Below are positions 1 to 8,427 of a stretch of DNA of 33,786 nt, piece after piece (positions within the stretch are counted from its first letter, which is position 1; every line of letters begins with the position of its first letter). The DNA lies in contig JASMJM010000070.1 of assembly GCA_030749725.1 (NCBI GenBank), forward strand, positions 1 to 33,786, in the 5' to 3' direction. The translations under genes were made by a program, and so were the position numbers. Under the pieces are notes generated by a model that searched no databases, was not told where the DNA came from, and worked only from the letters and a program-made list of their open reading frames with translations. The DNA is from Pseudomonadales bacterium. GTDB lineage: Bacteria > Pseudomonadota > Gammaproteobacteria > Pseudomonadales > Azotimanducaceae.

Positions 1-1
1 G

Positions 2-3000
2 TGGGAGGAACCGGTAGCAGAAGAGGCAGAGTTAGACGAACTGCAGATTGTCGAAGAGCCGATCGAAGAACCGACAGGCGAGGAGCCAGAATTCGAGGAC
101 CTGCAGATTGTCGAAGAACCAATCGAAGAGTCGATCGAAGAACCGACAGAAAAAGAGCCAGAATTAGAGGAACTGCAGATTGTCGAAGAACCGATCGAAA
201 AGCCGGTAGAAGAGGAACCAGAGCTAGAGGATCTTACGTTTGTCGAAGAGCCTGGGGATGCAGAGGTAGAAGAGGAACCTGCAGAAGACTCGGCGTTCAC
301 GGAGCGCGACCTGGAAGAGGAGGTAGGTGAGGAGTCAGTCGATGTGGAGGTGTCGTTAGGTGACGAACCAACCGAACAGGAGCCATCGACAACCGAGATC
401 GACCTTCAAGCAGAGGAAGGAGCGGAGCCGCCCGATGCGGAGACAGATCATGAGCTGGTTGAGATCTTCAGAGAGGAAGCTGCGGATCATCTGGCAGTTC
501 TAAAGGCCTTCCTCGAACAGGCCCAAGCGGGCCCGCTGGCCGTTTCCGAGCAACTTCTGGCGGCTCTGCATACGCTCAAGGGAAGCGCCGCCATGGCAGA
601 GGTCGACAGCGTGGCACAGATCGCCAACCCCTTGGACAATTTGGCGAATCAGCTTTATCGAAGAAACATCAAAATCGAAAACGACCTCCTCGATCTACTA
701 CAACAGGGGACGGCGTTAGTGGGCACTGCACTGGGGGATATAGAGGAATATCCCAGTAAATTGGTAGAGGGGACCGATCACTTCCTGCAGAATCTGGCCA
801 ATCTTCGCAGTGAAATTATCACAGACATTGATCGTGACAACAGAACCGTCGACTCTGAAGTCACACCATTCAGGTTTGACGAAATCGATCTGCTGCTTGA
901 CGCCACCGAGTTACTGGCACGATGGGAGGATCATGAATTAACTTCGCTGCAAGCAGAGCTAAAGCTGCTTGATAAAACAGCTGAGCAGTCCGGCAGGCAG
1001 GAATTGCATAGCCTAGTGCAGGGCTTACTGCAGGCGCACTCTCATCTTGATTTGTCATCTCCCCCGACAGAAGCGGTCCTTAAAGCGCTGCAGAGCGGGC
1101 ACGAAGCGATCTTGGATTTACTCGACCAGATCGCCGCCGGTCAGGAGCTTAGTCTGGATGAATCGGTGTTGGAACATTTGACGTCCCTCATTCAAGAGCC
1201 CATTGAAGAACCGTTGGTAGAAGAAACAGCGCTAGAAGAACTGCCGATTGTTGAAGAGCCAATCGAAGAGCCGATCGAAAAACCGATTGAAGAAGAGGCA
1301 GAACAGATTATTGAAGAGCCTGTCGAAGAGTCGATCGAAAAAGAGATCGATGCAACCAAACAGTTCGTTCTGGATGCAAGGGACCACCTAAACAATATGG
1401 CAGTGGCGATTCAGAAATGGAATGAAGATGTCAATAACCTGAAGGACCTGGAGCAGCTCAATCACCACGTAAATCAGATAAGAAGTGTTGCAGAGATTTC
1501 AGGAGTAACGGCATTCATCGCCATGTGTGCGCCGGTGATGCAACTGTGTGAACGGATTAGCACGAGCAAGCTCGTTGGCACGGAGTCAGACGTAAAGTTG
1601 TTTGAAGAATGTAGAAGCCGGTTTGCAGATCTCCTAAACGATATAAAAGATGGCAGTGAAATCGAACCTGCCCATGATCTCATCGCAAAAGTTGAAGCCA
1701 GAATCCGAAATGAGCTGGATCAACAGGCCGATGAACAAGAGTCCAAAAAGCCCGAAGAACCTAAAGCGCCCGAAGAGCCTGACGAGCCCCAAGATGAAGT
1801 AGATGCAGATGTTCTGCCAATCTTCCTCGAGGAGGCGGATGAATTGCTGGAGAGCATCGATCAGAGTATCCATGACTGGGACAGCGACAGAAGTGCGCCT
1901 GAGCACCTTGAGAATCTGTTGAGACAACTGCACACCGTAAAGGGTGGTTCCAGGATGGCCGGTCTCAATAGTCTGGGCGAATACAGCCACAGGTTTGAAA
2001 CATTTCTGATCGACATCCAGAAGACATCAGCAACCGTCGACGACGAATTCTTCGCTGATGTGAACAGACGCCAGGATGAAGTCGTCCGTCGAGTAGATAT
2101 ATACCGACGCTTAGCGGCCGGAGAGATTGCTGCCGAAGATGTGTCAACCCTGGTCGGATCTGTGCAAGCGCCTGTGGCTGAAACTGCCGATGTAAAACCT
2201 GCAGAGGCAACGGGACCCGAAGTTGCTGAGGAATCTGCACCCGCCGACACATCGCAGCCGACGGAACCCGAAGATGAAGTAGATGAAGATGTTCTACCAA
2301 TCTTCCTTGAAGAGGCAGATGAATTGCTGGAGAGCATCGATCAGAGCATTCACGAATGGAACAGCAATCGAAATGCACCTGTCCATCTTGAGAATCTGCT
2401 GAGGCACCTGCACACCGTAAAGGGTGGTTTAAGGATGGCCGGTCTCAATAGTCTGGGTGAATACAGTCACAATTTTGAATCACTCCTCATCGAATTTCAG
2501 AAAACGTCTGCACCAGTGGATGACGAATTCTTCGCTGATCTCAATAGACGTCAAGACGAAGTGGTGCGGCGAGTTGAGATATATAAACGCTTAGCCGCAG
2601 GAGAGATAGCTCTTGGAGAGTTGGCAGCACGGGTCCGAAATGGACAAGCGCCGGTTGCTGCAACTGCCCGTACAGAACCGACAAGACCGTCAGGAACTGA
2701 TGCAGCACGGCAACCTGCGCCGACCGCGGTTGCTGAGCAGGCCCCCGTGACAAAGGCCGAACCGACCCAGGAATCAGCCCCTGAAGCAGCGGCTCCCGAA
2801 GCGTCGACTCCAGCCGCTCCTCAAGAGATGATCAGAGTTTCAGCCGACCTGCTGGAAGATCTGATTAGCCTCGCAACCGAGTCCAGTATCACTCGAGGCC
2901 GAATTGAACAGCAGATTAGCAACTTCGTCGAATCGTTAGATGAAATGGATATGACGGTCAGACGAGTGCGGGATCAGATACGTCGTCTGGAGATGGAAAC

Positions 3001-4663
3001 TGAATCGAGAGAATCGGTCTTACGGGAGCGTCAAGAAGAAGACGATGGAGACGTAGACGAGGACGCGCCATTCGATGAACTGGAGATGGATCGCTACACC
3101 CTGCTCCAGGAGATATCCAGATCCCTGTTGGAAGGTGTTTCTGACATGCTGGATTTGAAAGATACGCTGTTGGATACGAGCCGTGATGCAGAAACGCTGC
3201 TCCTGCAACAGACAAGAGTAGGCAATGACTTGCAGGAGGGTCTCACCAGAACCAGAATGGTACCGTTTTCCAGATTGCTGCCCAGATTGCGCCGCGTCAC
3301 CAGGCAAATCAGCGCTGAAGTCGGCAAGAAAGTCAGGTTCGACGCATATAACATCGAGGGTGAGCTGGATCGGAATGTATTGGAAAGAATTGTAGCGCCG
3401 CTGGAACACATGCTCAGAAACGCGGTGGATCACGGCATCGAATCCGTGGAGAAGAGGAAGGCAGCCAGTAAGCCGGAAGTTGGCCGCATTAGCTTGCGGC
3501 TTTCCAGAGAGGGAGCCTATGTCGTCCTGCAGATCAGTGACGATGGTGGCGGGATCGACGCAAACCAGATTAAGAGCAAGGCCATCGAACGGGGTTTGAT
3601 GTCCGAGACCAGCGATCTGTCCGATCAGGAAATTCTGCAATTCATTATGAAGGCAGGATTCAGCACCGCAGAGAGCCTCACGCAAATTTCCGGTCGTGGC
3701 GTGGGGATGGATGTGGTGGACACCGAACTAAAACAGCTCGGTGCGACCTTAACCATTGATTCCAGCTTAGGTGTCGGTACTGAGTTTTCCATCAGAATTC
3801 CGTTCACAGTGTCCATAAATCGGGCCTTAATGGTGGTAGTAAAAGAAGAGACCTATGCGGTGCCGCTGAACACCATAGAAGGAATTGTCAGGGTGAGCCC
3901 TTACGAGCTGGAAGCCTACTATGAACCGGACGCACCCATGTTTGAATATGCCGGACAACCCTATCGTCTGGAATATATGGGCAAGATTCTGGCCAGATCC
4001 GATACACCGAATCTCGCCGGCAAGACTTCACCCCTTCCTGTGATTTTGGCGCGTAGTGGTGATCATGCGGTAGCCTTACAGGTTGATAGCGTGATCGGTA
4101 GCAGGGAGGTAGTGGTTAAATCGTTGGGGCAGCAGCTTAGTAAGATAGGTGGGGTTTCAGGTGCGACCATATTGGGTGACGGCAGTGTGGTCATTATTCT
4201 GGATGTCATGGCTCTGGTGAGAGCCAGTGATGCTCACGATCTACTGGATCACATACCGGAAGAACAGGAGGTAGACGAAGGTCAACACGTTCGTACCGTC
4301 ATGGTGGTAGATGATTCTGTCACCGTTAGGAAAGTAACATCCCGAATAATTGAACGGCAAGGCTGGAATGTGATGGTAGCCAAAGATGGAGTCGACGCCG
4401 TCAGTCAACTGCAGGACAGTTATCCGGATGTCGTGTTGCTGGATATAGAGATGCCAAAAATGGACGGTTTCGAGGTGCTCAGAACCGTCAGGAGAGATGA
4501 GCGACTCAAGCATTTACCGATTATCATAATCACCTCCAGGACTGGGGAGAAACACAAGCAACAGGCAAAGGAGCTGGGCGTGAACGAGTACCTGGGTAAG
4601 CCTTTCCAGGAAGAAGTTCTTCTCAGCACCATAGAAGATGTGTTAGCTGACTCGAACAGTTGA
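2..4663 (+). CDS. chpA: ChpA-like hybrid chemotaxis histidine kinase (5' end outside window)
   Basis: This is a CheA-type kinase with several phosphotransfer domains and a C-terminal receiver, as in the ChpA kinase of type IV pilus chemosensory systems. An ATG exists at 344, but the same frame is open back to base 2 and encodes acidic repeats (LQIVEEPIEEP-like), so the gene runs off the left edge. Visible domains in order: Hpt with the LHTLKGS motif (His codon 569-571); two degenerate Hpt-like regions near 880-1080 and 1350-1720; two near-identical Hpt domains with LHTVKGG (His codons 1931-1933 and 2411-2413); dimerisation helices about 2830-3220; HATPase about 3230-3800 with HMLRNAVDHG, DDGGGID and GRGVGMDVV; CheW-like domain about 3800-4230; receiver about 4290-4650 with paired acidic residues (VVDDS), phospho-Asp (LLDIEMP), Ser (IITS) and Lys (GKPF). 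All kinase and receiver motifs look intact. chpC follows 7 bases later. Confidence 0.9.
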   Translation, partial: WEEPVAEEAELDELQIVEEPIEEPTGEEPEFEDLQIVEEPIEESIEEPTEKEPELEELQIVEEPIEKPVEEEPELEDLTFVEEPGDAEVEEEPAEDSAFTERDLEEEVGEESVDVEVSLGDEPTEQEPSTTEIDLQAEEGAEPPDAETDHELVEIFREEAADHLAVLKAFLEQAQAGPLAVSEQLLAALHTLKGSAAMAEVDSVAQIANPLDNLANQLYRRNIKIENDLLDLLQQGTALVGTALGDIEEYPSKLVEGTDHFLQNLANLRSEIITDIDRDNRTVDSEVTPFRFDEIDLLLDATELLARWEDHELTSLQAELKLLDKTAEQSGRQELHSLVQGLLQAHSHLDLSSPPTEAVLKALQSGHEAILDLLDQIAAGQELSLDESVLEHLTSLIQEPIEEPLVEETALEELPIVEEPIEEPIEKPIEEEAEQIIEEPVEESIEKEIDATKQFVLDARDHLNNMAVAIQKWNEDVNNLKDLEQLNHHVNQIRSVAEISGVTAFIAMCAPVMQLCERISTSKLVGTESDVKLFEECRSRFADLLNDIKDGSEIEPAHDLIAKVEARIRNELDQQADEQESKKPEEPKAPEEPDEPQDEVDADVLPIFLEEADELLESIDQSIHDWDSDRSAPEHLENLLRQLHTVKGGSRMAGLNSLGEYSHRFETFLIDIQKTSATVDDEFFADVNRRQDEVVRRVDIYRRLAAGEIAAEDVSTLVGSVQAPVAETADVKPAEATGPEVAEESAPADTSQPTEPEDEVDEDVLPIFLEEADELLESIDQSIHEWNSNRNAPVHLENLLRHLHTVKGGLRMAGLNSLGEYSHNFESLLIEFQKTSAPVDDEFFADLNRRQDEVVRRVEIYKRLAAGEIALGELAARVRNGQAPVAATARTEPTRPSGTDAARQPAPTAVAEQAPVTKAEPTQESAPEAAAPEASTPAAPQEMIRVSADLLEDLISLATESSITRGRIEQQISNFVESLDEMDMTVRRVRDQIRRLEMETESRESVLRERQEEDDGDVDEDAPFDELEMDRYTLLQEISRSLLEGVSDMLDLKDTLLDTSRDAETLLLQQTRVGNDLQEGLTRTRMVPFSRLLPRLRRVTRQISAEVGKKVRFDAYNIEGELDRNVLERIVAPLEHMLRNAVDHGIESVEKRKAASKPEVGRISLRLSREGAYVVLQISDDGGGIDANQIKSKAIERGLMSETSDLSDQEILQFIMKAGFSTAESLTQISGRGVGMDVVDTELKQLGATLTIDSSLGVGTEFSIRIPFTVSINRALMVVVKEETYAVPLNTIEGIVRVSPYELEAYYEPDAPMFEYAGQPYRLEYMGKILARSDTPNLAGKTSPLPVILARSGDHAVALQVDSVIGSREVVVKSLGQQLSKIGGVSGATILGDGSVVIILDVMALVRASDAHDLLDHIPEEQEVDEGQHVRTVMVVDDSVTVRKVTSRIIERQGWNVMVAKDGVDAVSQLQDSYPDVVLLDIEMPKMDGFEVLRTVRRDERLKHLPIIIITSRTGEKHKQQAKELGVNEYLGKPFQEEVLLSTIEDVLADSNS

Positions 4664-4670
4664 TCCGATA

Positions 4671-5141
4671 ATGGCAAAAACCATCAAACATCTGCCAATA
4701 TTTGTGATCACTTTGCAGAAGACGAATCTGCTGTTGCCCAGGCATTCGATAGCTGAAATCATCCCCTATGAACCCCTGCAACGACGCCAGGATAGGCCGG
4801 ACTGGTACCTGGGTATATTGGGATGGCGCGGTCTGGAAGTCCCAGTGATTTCGTTTGAGATACTGACTGATGAAAGAGCTAGTTTTTCCCTGATCAGCGT
4901 TGCTTCGGCAAGTTTGGTGATATGTACAGGAATATCCGGGCCGGATCTGCCTTTTTTTGCCTTAGTTGCTCAAGTAGAGCCTGAATTGGTTAGGGTTGTA
5001 CCGGACGAATTGATCGACACAGGCGAAGAGACCCGCCCGACCGAGTTGCAGCAGATATTGTATAAGGGAGATGCAGCGACTATTCCGGCTTTGGATTATA
5101 TCGAGCAGAAGCTGGAAGAAGTGAACGCCTCATTCAACTAA
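4671..5141 (+). CDS. chpC: ChpC-like CheW-domain coupling protein
   Basis: A 156-residue CheW-family protein that would couple a methyl-accepting chemoreceptor to the ChpA kinase in the cytoplasm. Family features are the opening beta strand (PIFVITLQKTNLLLPRHSIAEIIPY) and the WYLGILGWRGLEVPVISFE segment typical of CheW domains; the rest is more divergent, as in ChpC. It starts 7 bases after the chpA stop, so it is cotranscribed. In Pseudomonas-type clusters a CheB-like methylesterase (chpB) usually separates chpA and chpC; none is present here. Its TAA stop overlaps the stop codon of rsmE, which converges from the other strand. Confidence 0.8.
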   Translation: MAKTIKHLPIFVITLQKTNLLLPRHSIAEIIPYEPLQRRQDRPDWYLGILGWRGLEVPVISFEILTDERASFSLISVASASLVICTGISGPDLPFFALVAQVEPELVRVVPDELIDTGEETRPTELQQILYKGDAATIPALDYIEQKLEEVNASFN

Positions 5142-5875
5142 CCGGTTGTCAGATCACCCCACAAGTATTGCACCAGGGTCAGGGCCGCGGCGGGAACCGT
5201 ATCAGCGCGCAGGGTCCTGGGCCCGAGTCGCTTCGGCAGAAAACCCGCTTGGCTGGCGTGACTTAGCTCGGGGTCGGTGAATCCGCCTTCGGGGCCGATA
5301 AGTAGCACCACCGAATGTGGAATCACTTCAGTCGTGGCGAAATCACCATCCCCTTGCGGTGATAGGATTATTTTCAGATCGGCTTCGACGCCGTCCATCC
5401 ATGTTGACAAACTGGCTATGGGGTGCAGTGCCGGTGGGTAGTTTCGATCGCACTGCTCACAACTGCTCAAGCTTATCTGTTGCCAGTGATTCAATCGATT
5501 AGCCTGTCGCTTGGAGGAGAGTCTCACGGTACAGCGTTCGCTCAGCAGCGGCGTAATTGCGTTGACGCCAAGTTCTGTTGCCTTCTGGATACTGTAATCC
5601 ATCAGGCTACCTTTGATAACGACCATACCAAGGTGTGTAACGAGTTGTGAGTTCGGCTTGTTAGTCCGGCGGGCGCCGACCCGTACGACAACGTCCTTCT
5701 TGATCAACCTGGTGATAACGGCTGAATGCTCACCTCCGTCGCCATTGAACAGGGTTATTTCATCTCCTGCACGCAGGCGTAAAACGGATGAAATATGCTT
5801 GGATACACGAGATCCCAGGGTTGTTTCTCTACCGTCTTGTAAGGATTGCTCGACAAAAAAGCGGCGCGTTCTCAT
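5138..5875 (-). CDS. rsmE: 16S rRNA (uracil-1498-N3)-methyltransferase RsmE
   Basis: RsmE methylates U1498 of 16S rRNA using SAM. The 245-residue length fits the family. The C-terminal SPOUT knot is clear: IGPEGGF near residue 193, then LGPRTLRADTVPAAAL, where the usual LR(T/V)ETA loop reads LRADTV. The N-terminal PUA-like part (LRAGDEITLFNGDGGE) is also typical. The ATG at 5875 sits in the last of four tandem 58-59 bp repeats, preceded by an AGGG Shine-Dalgarno-like run. The gene follows metK and metF on the same strand after a 247-base leader, and its stop overlaps the convergent chpC stop (shared CTAA at 5138-5141). Confidence 0.92.
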   Translation of the reverse strand: MRTRRFFVEQSLQDGRETTLGSRVSKHISSVLRLRAGDEITLFNGDGGEHSAVITRLIKKDVVVRVGARRTNKPNSQLVTHLGMVVIKGSLMDYSIQKATELGVNAITPLLSERCTVRLSSKRQANRLNHWQQISLSSCEQCDRNYPPALHPIASLSTWMDGVEADLKIILSPQGDGDFATTEVIPHSVVLLIGPEGGFTDPELSHASQAGFLPKRLGPRTLRADTVPAAALTLVQYLWGDLTTG

Positions 5876-5891
5876 TCTTACCCTGGATATG

Positions 5892-5933
5892 TCAGACTGG
5901 ACTGTAAATTAAAAAAAGGCGGCGCGTTCTCAC
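5892..5933 (-). CDS. Putative 13-aa leader peptide in rsmE leader (repeat copy 2)
   Basis: GTG start, encoding (M)RTRRLFLIYSPV. A small indel in the A-rich stretch shifts its frame relative to copies 3 and 4, so it ends early at TGA (5892-5894), 16 bases before the rsmE ATG. Confidence 0.3.
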   Translation of the reverse strand: MRTRRLFLIYSPV

Positions 5934-5935
5934 TC

Positions 5936-5992
5936 TTACCCTGGATATGTCAGATTGGACTGTAAATCACCAAAAAAGCGGTGCGTCCTCAC
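5936..5992 (-). CDS. Putative 18-aa leader peptide in rsmE leader (repeat copy 3)
   Basis: Same design as the upstream copy: GTG start, (M)RTHRFFGDLQSNLTYPG, TAA two bases before the GTG at 5933. Only two residues differ from copy 4. Confidence 0.35.
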   Translation of the reverse strand: MRTHRFFGDLQSNLTYPG

Positions 5993-5994
5993 TC

Positions 5995-6051
5995 TTACCC
6001 TGGATATGTCAGACTGGACTGTAAATCACCAAGAAAGCGGTGCGTTCTCAC
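5995..6051 (-). CDS. Putative 18-aa leader peptide in rsmE leader (repeat copy 4)
   Basis: GTG start with an AGGG run 5 bases upstream; encodes (M)RTHRFLGDLQSSLTYPG and ends in TAA two bases before the next GTG at 5992. It arises from the tandem duplication, and differences from the next copy are not mainly silent, so selection for the peptide is unproven. Its arrangement would allow translational coupling down the leader. Confidence 0.35.
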   Translation of the reverse strand: MRTHRFLGDLQSSLTYPG

Positions 6052-6122
6052 TCTTACCCTGGATATGTCAGACTAAACTGTAAACCACTCCGCCCCCGAC
6101 GTACTGGCCAGGGCGGCGAAAA

Positions 6123-6965
6123 TCATTTCGCATCCAGGTTGAGGTTTTTCCAAATGCGAATACTGGGAAGAGCTTGGTTCAAGGTATAGAAGTGTAATCC
6201 TGGAGCCCCACCTTCGAGTAGCTTTTCGCACAGTCTGGTGACCACCTCTTCGCCAAATTGTTGCACGCTTTTCTTATCGTTATGGTAACTCTCCATCTGC
6301 TTTCTTATCCATTGGGGAATTTCGGCACCACAATTGTCGGAAAAGCGGGCAAGATTCGTGTAATTGACTATCGGCATAATGCCCGGGACTATGGGGATAT
6401 TGATACCATGTGTCGAGCAGCGATCGACAAAGTGAAAATAGGCATCGGCATTGTAAAAGTACTGCGTAATGGCGCTGTCAGCGCCGGCATCCACCTTGAT
6501 TTTGAAGTATTTCAATTCGCTCTCGACGTTGGGCGACTCGGGATGAATCTCGGGGTAGGCGGCAACTTCTATGTGGAAGTGATCACCGGTCGAGGATCTT
6601 ATTAATTCGACCAGTTCATTAGCATAGCGCAGAACTCCCAGGCTACCCATGCCGGAAGGAACGTCCCCCCTTAGGGCGACGATTCTGTTTATGCCGTTTT
6701 CCTTATACATATTGAGGAGATCGACGATCTTCTCCGGGGCGCTGCCGCCGAAGGAGAGATGGGGTGCGACCTCGGAACCACTGTCATTGAGATCAAGGAC
6801 TGTCTGCACCGTACCTTCCTTTGTCGAGCCTCCCGCGCCATAGGTTACCGAGAAGAAATCTGGGGCAAGCTTGCTGAGTCTCCCATGGGCCCGTTTCAGT
6901 TGATCGACGCCGGCAGTTGTTTTAGGGGCGGAAAACTCGAAGCTGAAGTTCTTGTTGTCATTCAA
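6123..6965 (-). CDS. metF: 5,10-methylenetetrahydrofolate reductase
   Basis: MetF reduces 5,10-methylene-THF to 5-methyl-THF with FAD, supplying the methyl group for methionine. At 280 residues it is close to the usual length (about 290-300). Visible hallmarks are the N-terminal FSFEFSAPK with the catalytic Glu, SVTYGAGGS, IVALRGD with the flavin-contacting Asp, the substrate-binding DAGADSAITQYFYN and VPGIMPI. It starts 12 bases after metK, so metK and metF form an operon. The protein resembles the bacterial NAD(P)H-type enzyme; no MetV partner is encoded nearby and it is not in the Hdr operon. Confidence 0.95.
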   Translation of the reverse strand: MNDNKNFSFEFSAPKTTAGVDQLKRAHGRLSKLAPDFFSVTYGAGGSTKEGTVQTVLDLNDSGSEVAPHLSFGGSAPEKIVDLLNMYKENGINRIVALRGDVPSGMGSLGVLRYANELVELIRSSTGDHFHIEVAAYPEIHPESPNVESELKYFKIKVDAGADSAITQYFYNADAYFHFVDRCSTHGINIPIVPGIMPIVNYTNLARFSDNCGAEIPQWIRKQMESYHNDKKSVQQFGEEVVTRLCEKLLEGGAPGLHFYTLNQALPSIRIWKNLNLDAK

Positions 6966-6977
6966 TGTTAGGGTTCT

Positions 6978-8135
6978 CTAGATTGCGTCTTTCAGCAGAT
7001 CCACCTTGTCGGTCCGCTCCCACGGGAAGTCCACATCTTCACGACCGAAATGGCCATATGCAGCAGTCTCCCTGTAGATGGGTCGCTTCAAGTCGAGCAT
7101 GTCGATAAGGCCCTTAGGTTTCAGATCAAAATGTTCCCGTATCAATGTCACGATCCGGTCATCCGAAATCTTGCCGGTACCGAAGGTATTGACGTTGATC
7201 GAAGTAGGTTCCGCTACACCGATCGCATAGGAGATCTGGATTTCACACTTGTCGGCTATTCCGGCGGCAACGATGTTCTTAGCCACATACCTGACTGCAT
7301 ATGCGGCACTGCGATCCACTTTGGATGGATCCTTGCCCGAGAATGCACCGCCACCATGTCGCGCCATGCCACCGTAGGTGTCGACGATAATTTTCCGCCC
7401 GGTAACACCACAGTCACCGAGCGGACCGCCGATTACGAACAGGCCGGTAGGATTGATAAAGTATTTTGTATCGCTGCTCAGCCAGTTTGACGGCAGCACA
7501 GGTTTGATGATCTCCTCCATGACCCCTTCTTCGAGATCCTGCCGAGAGACATCCGGATCGTGTTGGGTTGACAGAACCACCGCTTCTATACCGATGGGAA
7601 TTCCTGCTTCGTCGTAGCTGAATGTTATCTGGCTCTTGGCATCCGGCCGCAGAAAGGCAAGCTTGCCGCTCCTGCGCACAACCGATTGTTGCTTGACCAG
7701 CAGGTGGGAGTAAGTGATTGGCGCGGGCATGAAGACGTCCGTTTCGTTGCTGGCATAGCCAAACATCATGCCCTGGTCGCCTGCCCCCTGTTCATGGTCG
7801 TCTGTTTCATCGACTCCCATGGCGATGTTGGGTGACTGACTGCCGATCGCATTGATAACGGCGCATGAAGCACCATCGAAACCGAGGTCGGAGCTGTTGT
7901 AGCCGATATCGAGAATAACGCCTCGACAGAGCTCCTGTAGGTCCACGTAAGCATCCGTGGTTATCTCGCCGGCCACGATCACCATTCCGGTCTTAATCAT
8001 GGTTTCACACGCGACTCGGCCCTCCGGGTCCTCGGCCAGAATCGCATCCAATACGGCATCGGAAAGCTGATCAGCCATCTTATCGGGATGGCCTTCGGAA
8101 ACTGACTCGGAAGTAAAAAGGGTCCTGTCGCTCAT
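6978..8135 (-). CDS. metK: S-adenosylmethionine synthetase
   Basis: MetK makes SAM from methionine and ATP. The 385-residue protein has the full set of signatures: [17 protein letters not shown] at the N-terminus, [12 protein letters not shown] in the middle and the glycine-rich [19 protein letters not shown] loop that holds the triphosphate. It is the promoter-proximal gene of metK-metF and diverges from tkt. An ahcY gene, common between metK and metF in related bacteria, is absent. I could not recognise a SAM or SAH riboswitch in its 5' region. Confidence 0.97.
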   Translation of the reverse strand: MSDRTLFTSESVSEGHPDKMADQLSDAVLDAILAEDPEGRVACETMIKTGMVIVAGEITTDAYVDLQELCRGVILDIGYNSSDLGFDGASCAVINAIGSQSPNIAMGVDETDDHEQGAGDQGMMFGYASNETDVFMPAPITYSHLLVKQQSVVRRSGKLAFLRPDAKSQITFSYDEAGIPIGIEAVVLSTQHDPDVSRQDLEEGVMEEIIKPVLPSNWLSSDTKYFINPTGLFVIGGPLGDCGVTGRKIIVDTYGGMARHGGGAFSGKDPSKVDRSAAYAVRYVAKNIVAAGIADKCEIQISYAIGVAEPTSINVNTFGTGKISDDRIVTLIREHFDLKPKGLIDMLDLKRPIYRETAAYGHFGREDVDFPWERTDKVDLLKDAI

Positions 8136-8427
8136 GGTTGTTCCATCTAAGTACTGAATCGGATTGATCCGGCTGGGGCCGAATGTATGGAGCCGCCATT
8201 CTAACGATAAGAAGTCAAATTTGCACAGTGTATCTCTGCCCTTGCATTGACCCGTTCTCAGACAGCAGGCCGAGCAAAACCACAGGGCGACTGCGGATAA
8301 CGCAAGGAAAGTTTGATGATTAGCCTAGGCTGGGAGACAATACCGAGGAGAGAATCTCGCCACAGAAACCCTCTACAGAAACGTAACGAACGCAACAAGG
8401 GGGATCGACCAGAAAAGGAATCCATGC
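8136..8427. other. metK-tkt divergent intergenic region
   Basis: 292 bases with no credible gene; the one minus-strand frame here has no family features. It must hold promoters for metK (minus) and tkt (plus). For tkt, TTGATG (8313-8318) and GACAAT (8336-8341) with a 17-base spacer are a weak sigma-70 candidate. On the metK side a TTGACT and a TAGAAT can be seen but are badly spaced. No known riboswitch motif was recognised on either strand. Confidence 0.5.

Larger units (their letters stand above)
5855..6086 (-). repeat. Four tandem 58-59 bp repeats, each with an rsmE-like translation start
   Basis: The shared segment beginning ccctggatatgtcagact (plus strand) recurs at 5881, 5939, 5998 and 6057, giving spacings of 58, 59 and 59. 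Read on the minus strand, every copy has an AGGGTAAGA ribosome-binding-like run followed by a start codon and codons for RTRR or RTHR. The copy next to rsmE carries its real ATG (5875); the other three carry GTG at 5933, 5992 and 6051. Differences between copies are a few substitutions and one short indel. There are no spacers, so this is not CRISPR. It looks like serial duplication of the rsmE initiation region. Confidence 0.93.

Noticed and set aside
1-330. A separate Arg-rich coding frame at the left edge
   Set aside because: It is frame 1 of the repetitive acidic linker; frame 2 is open and continuous with the chpA-like kinase.
3020-3685. A 221-codon minus-strand open frame
   Set aside because: Shadow of the kinase domain of the chpA-like gene.
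5855-6086. Repeats as a CRISPR array
   Set aside because: The 58-59 bp units follow each other directly with no unique spacers, and one unit contains the rsmE start codon; no cas genes are present.
6123-6965. MetF as part of an acetogen-like MetFV-HdrABC-MvhD complex
   Set aside because: metF is 16 kb from hdr, is of normal bacterial type and lacks metV; it belongs to the metK operon.
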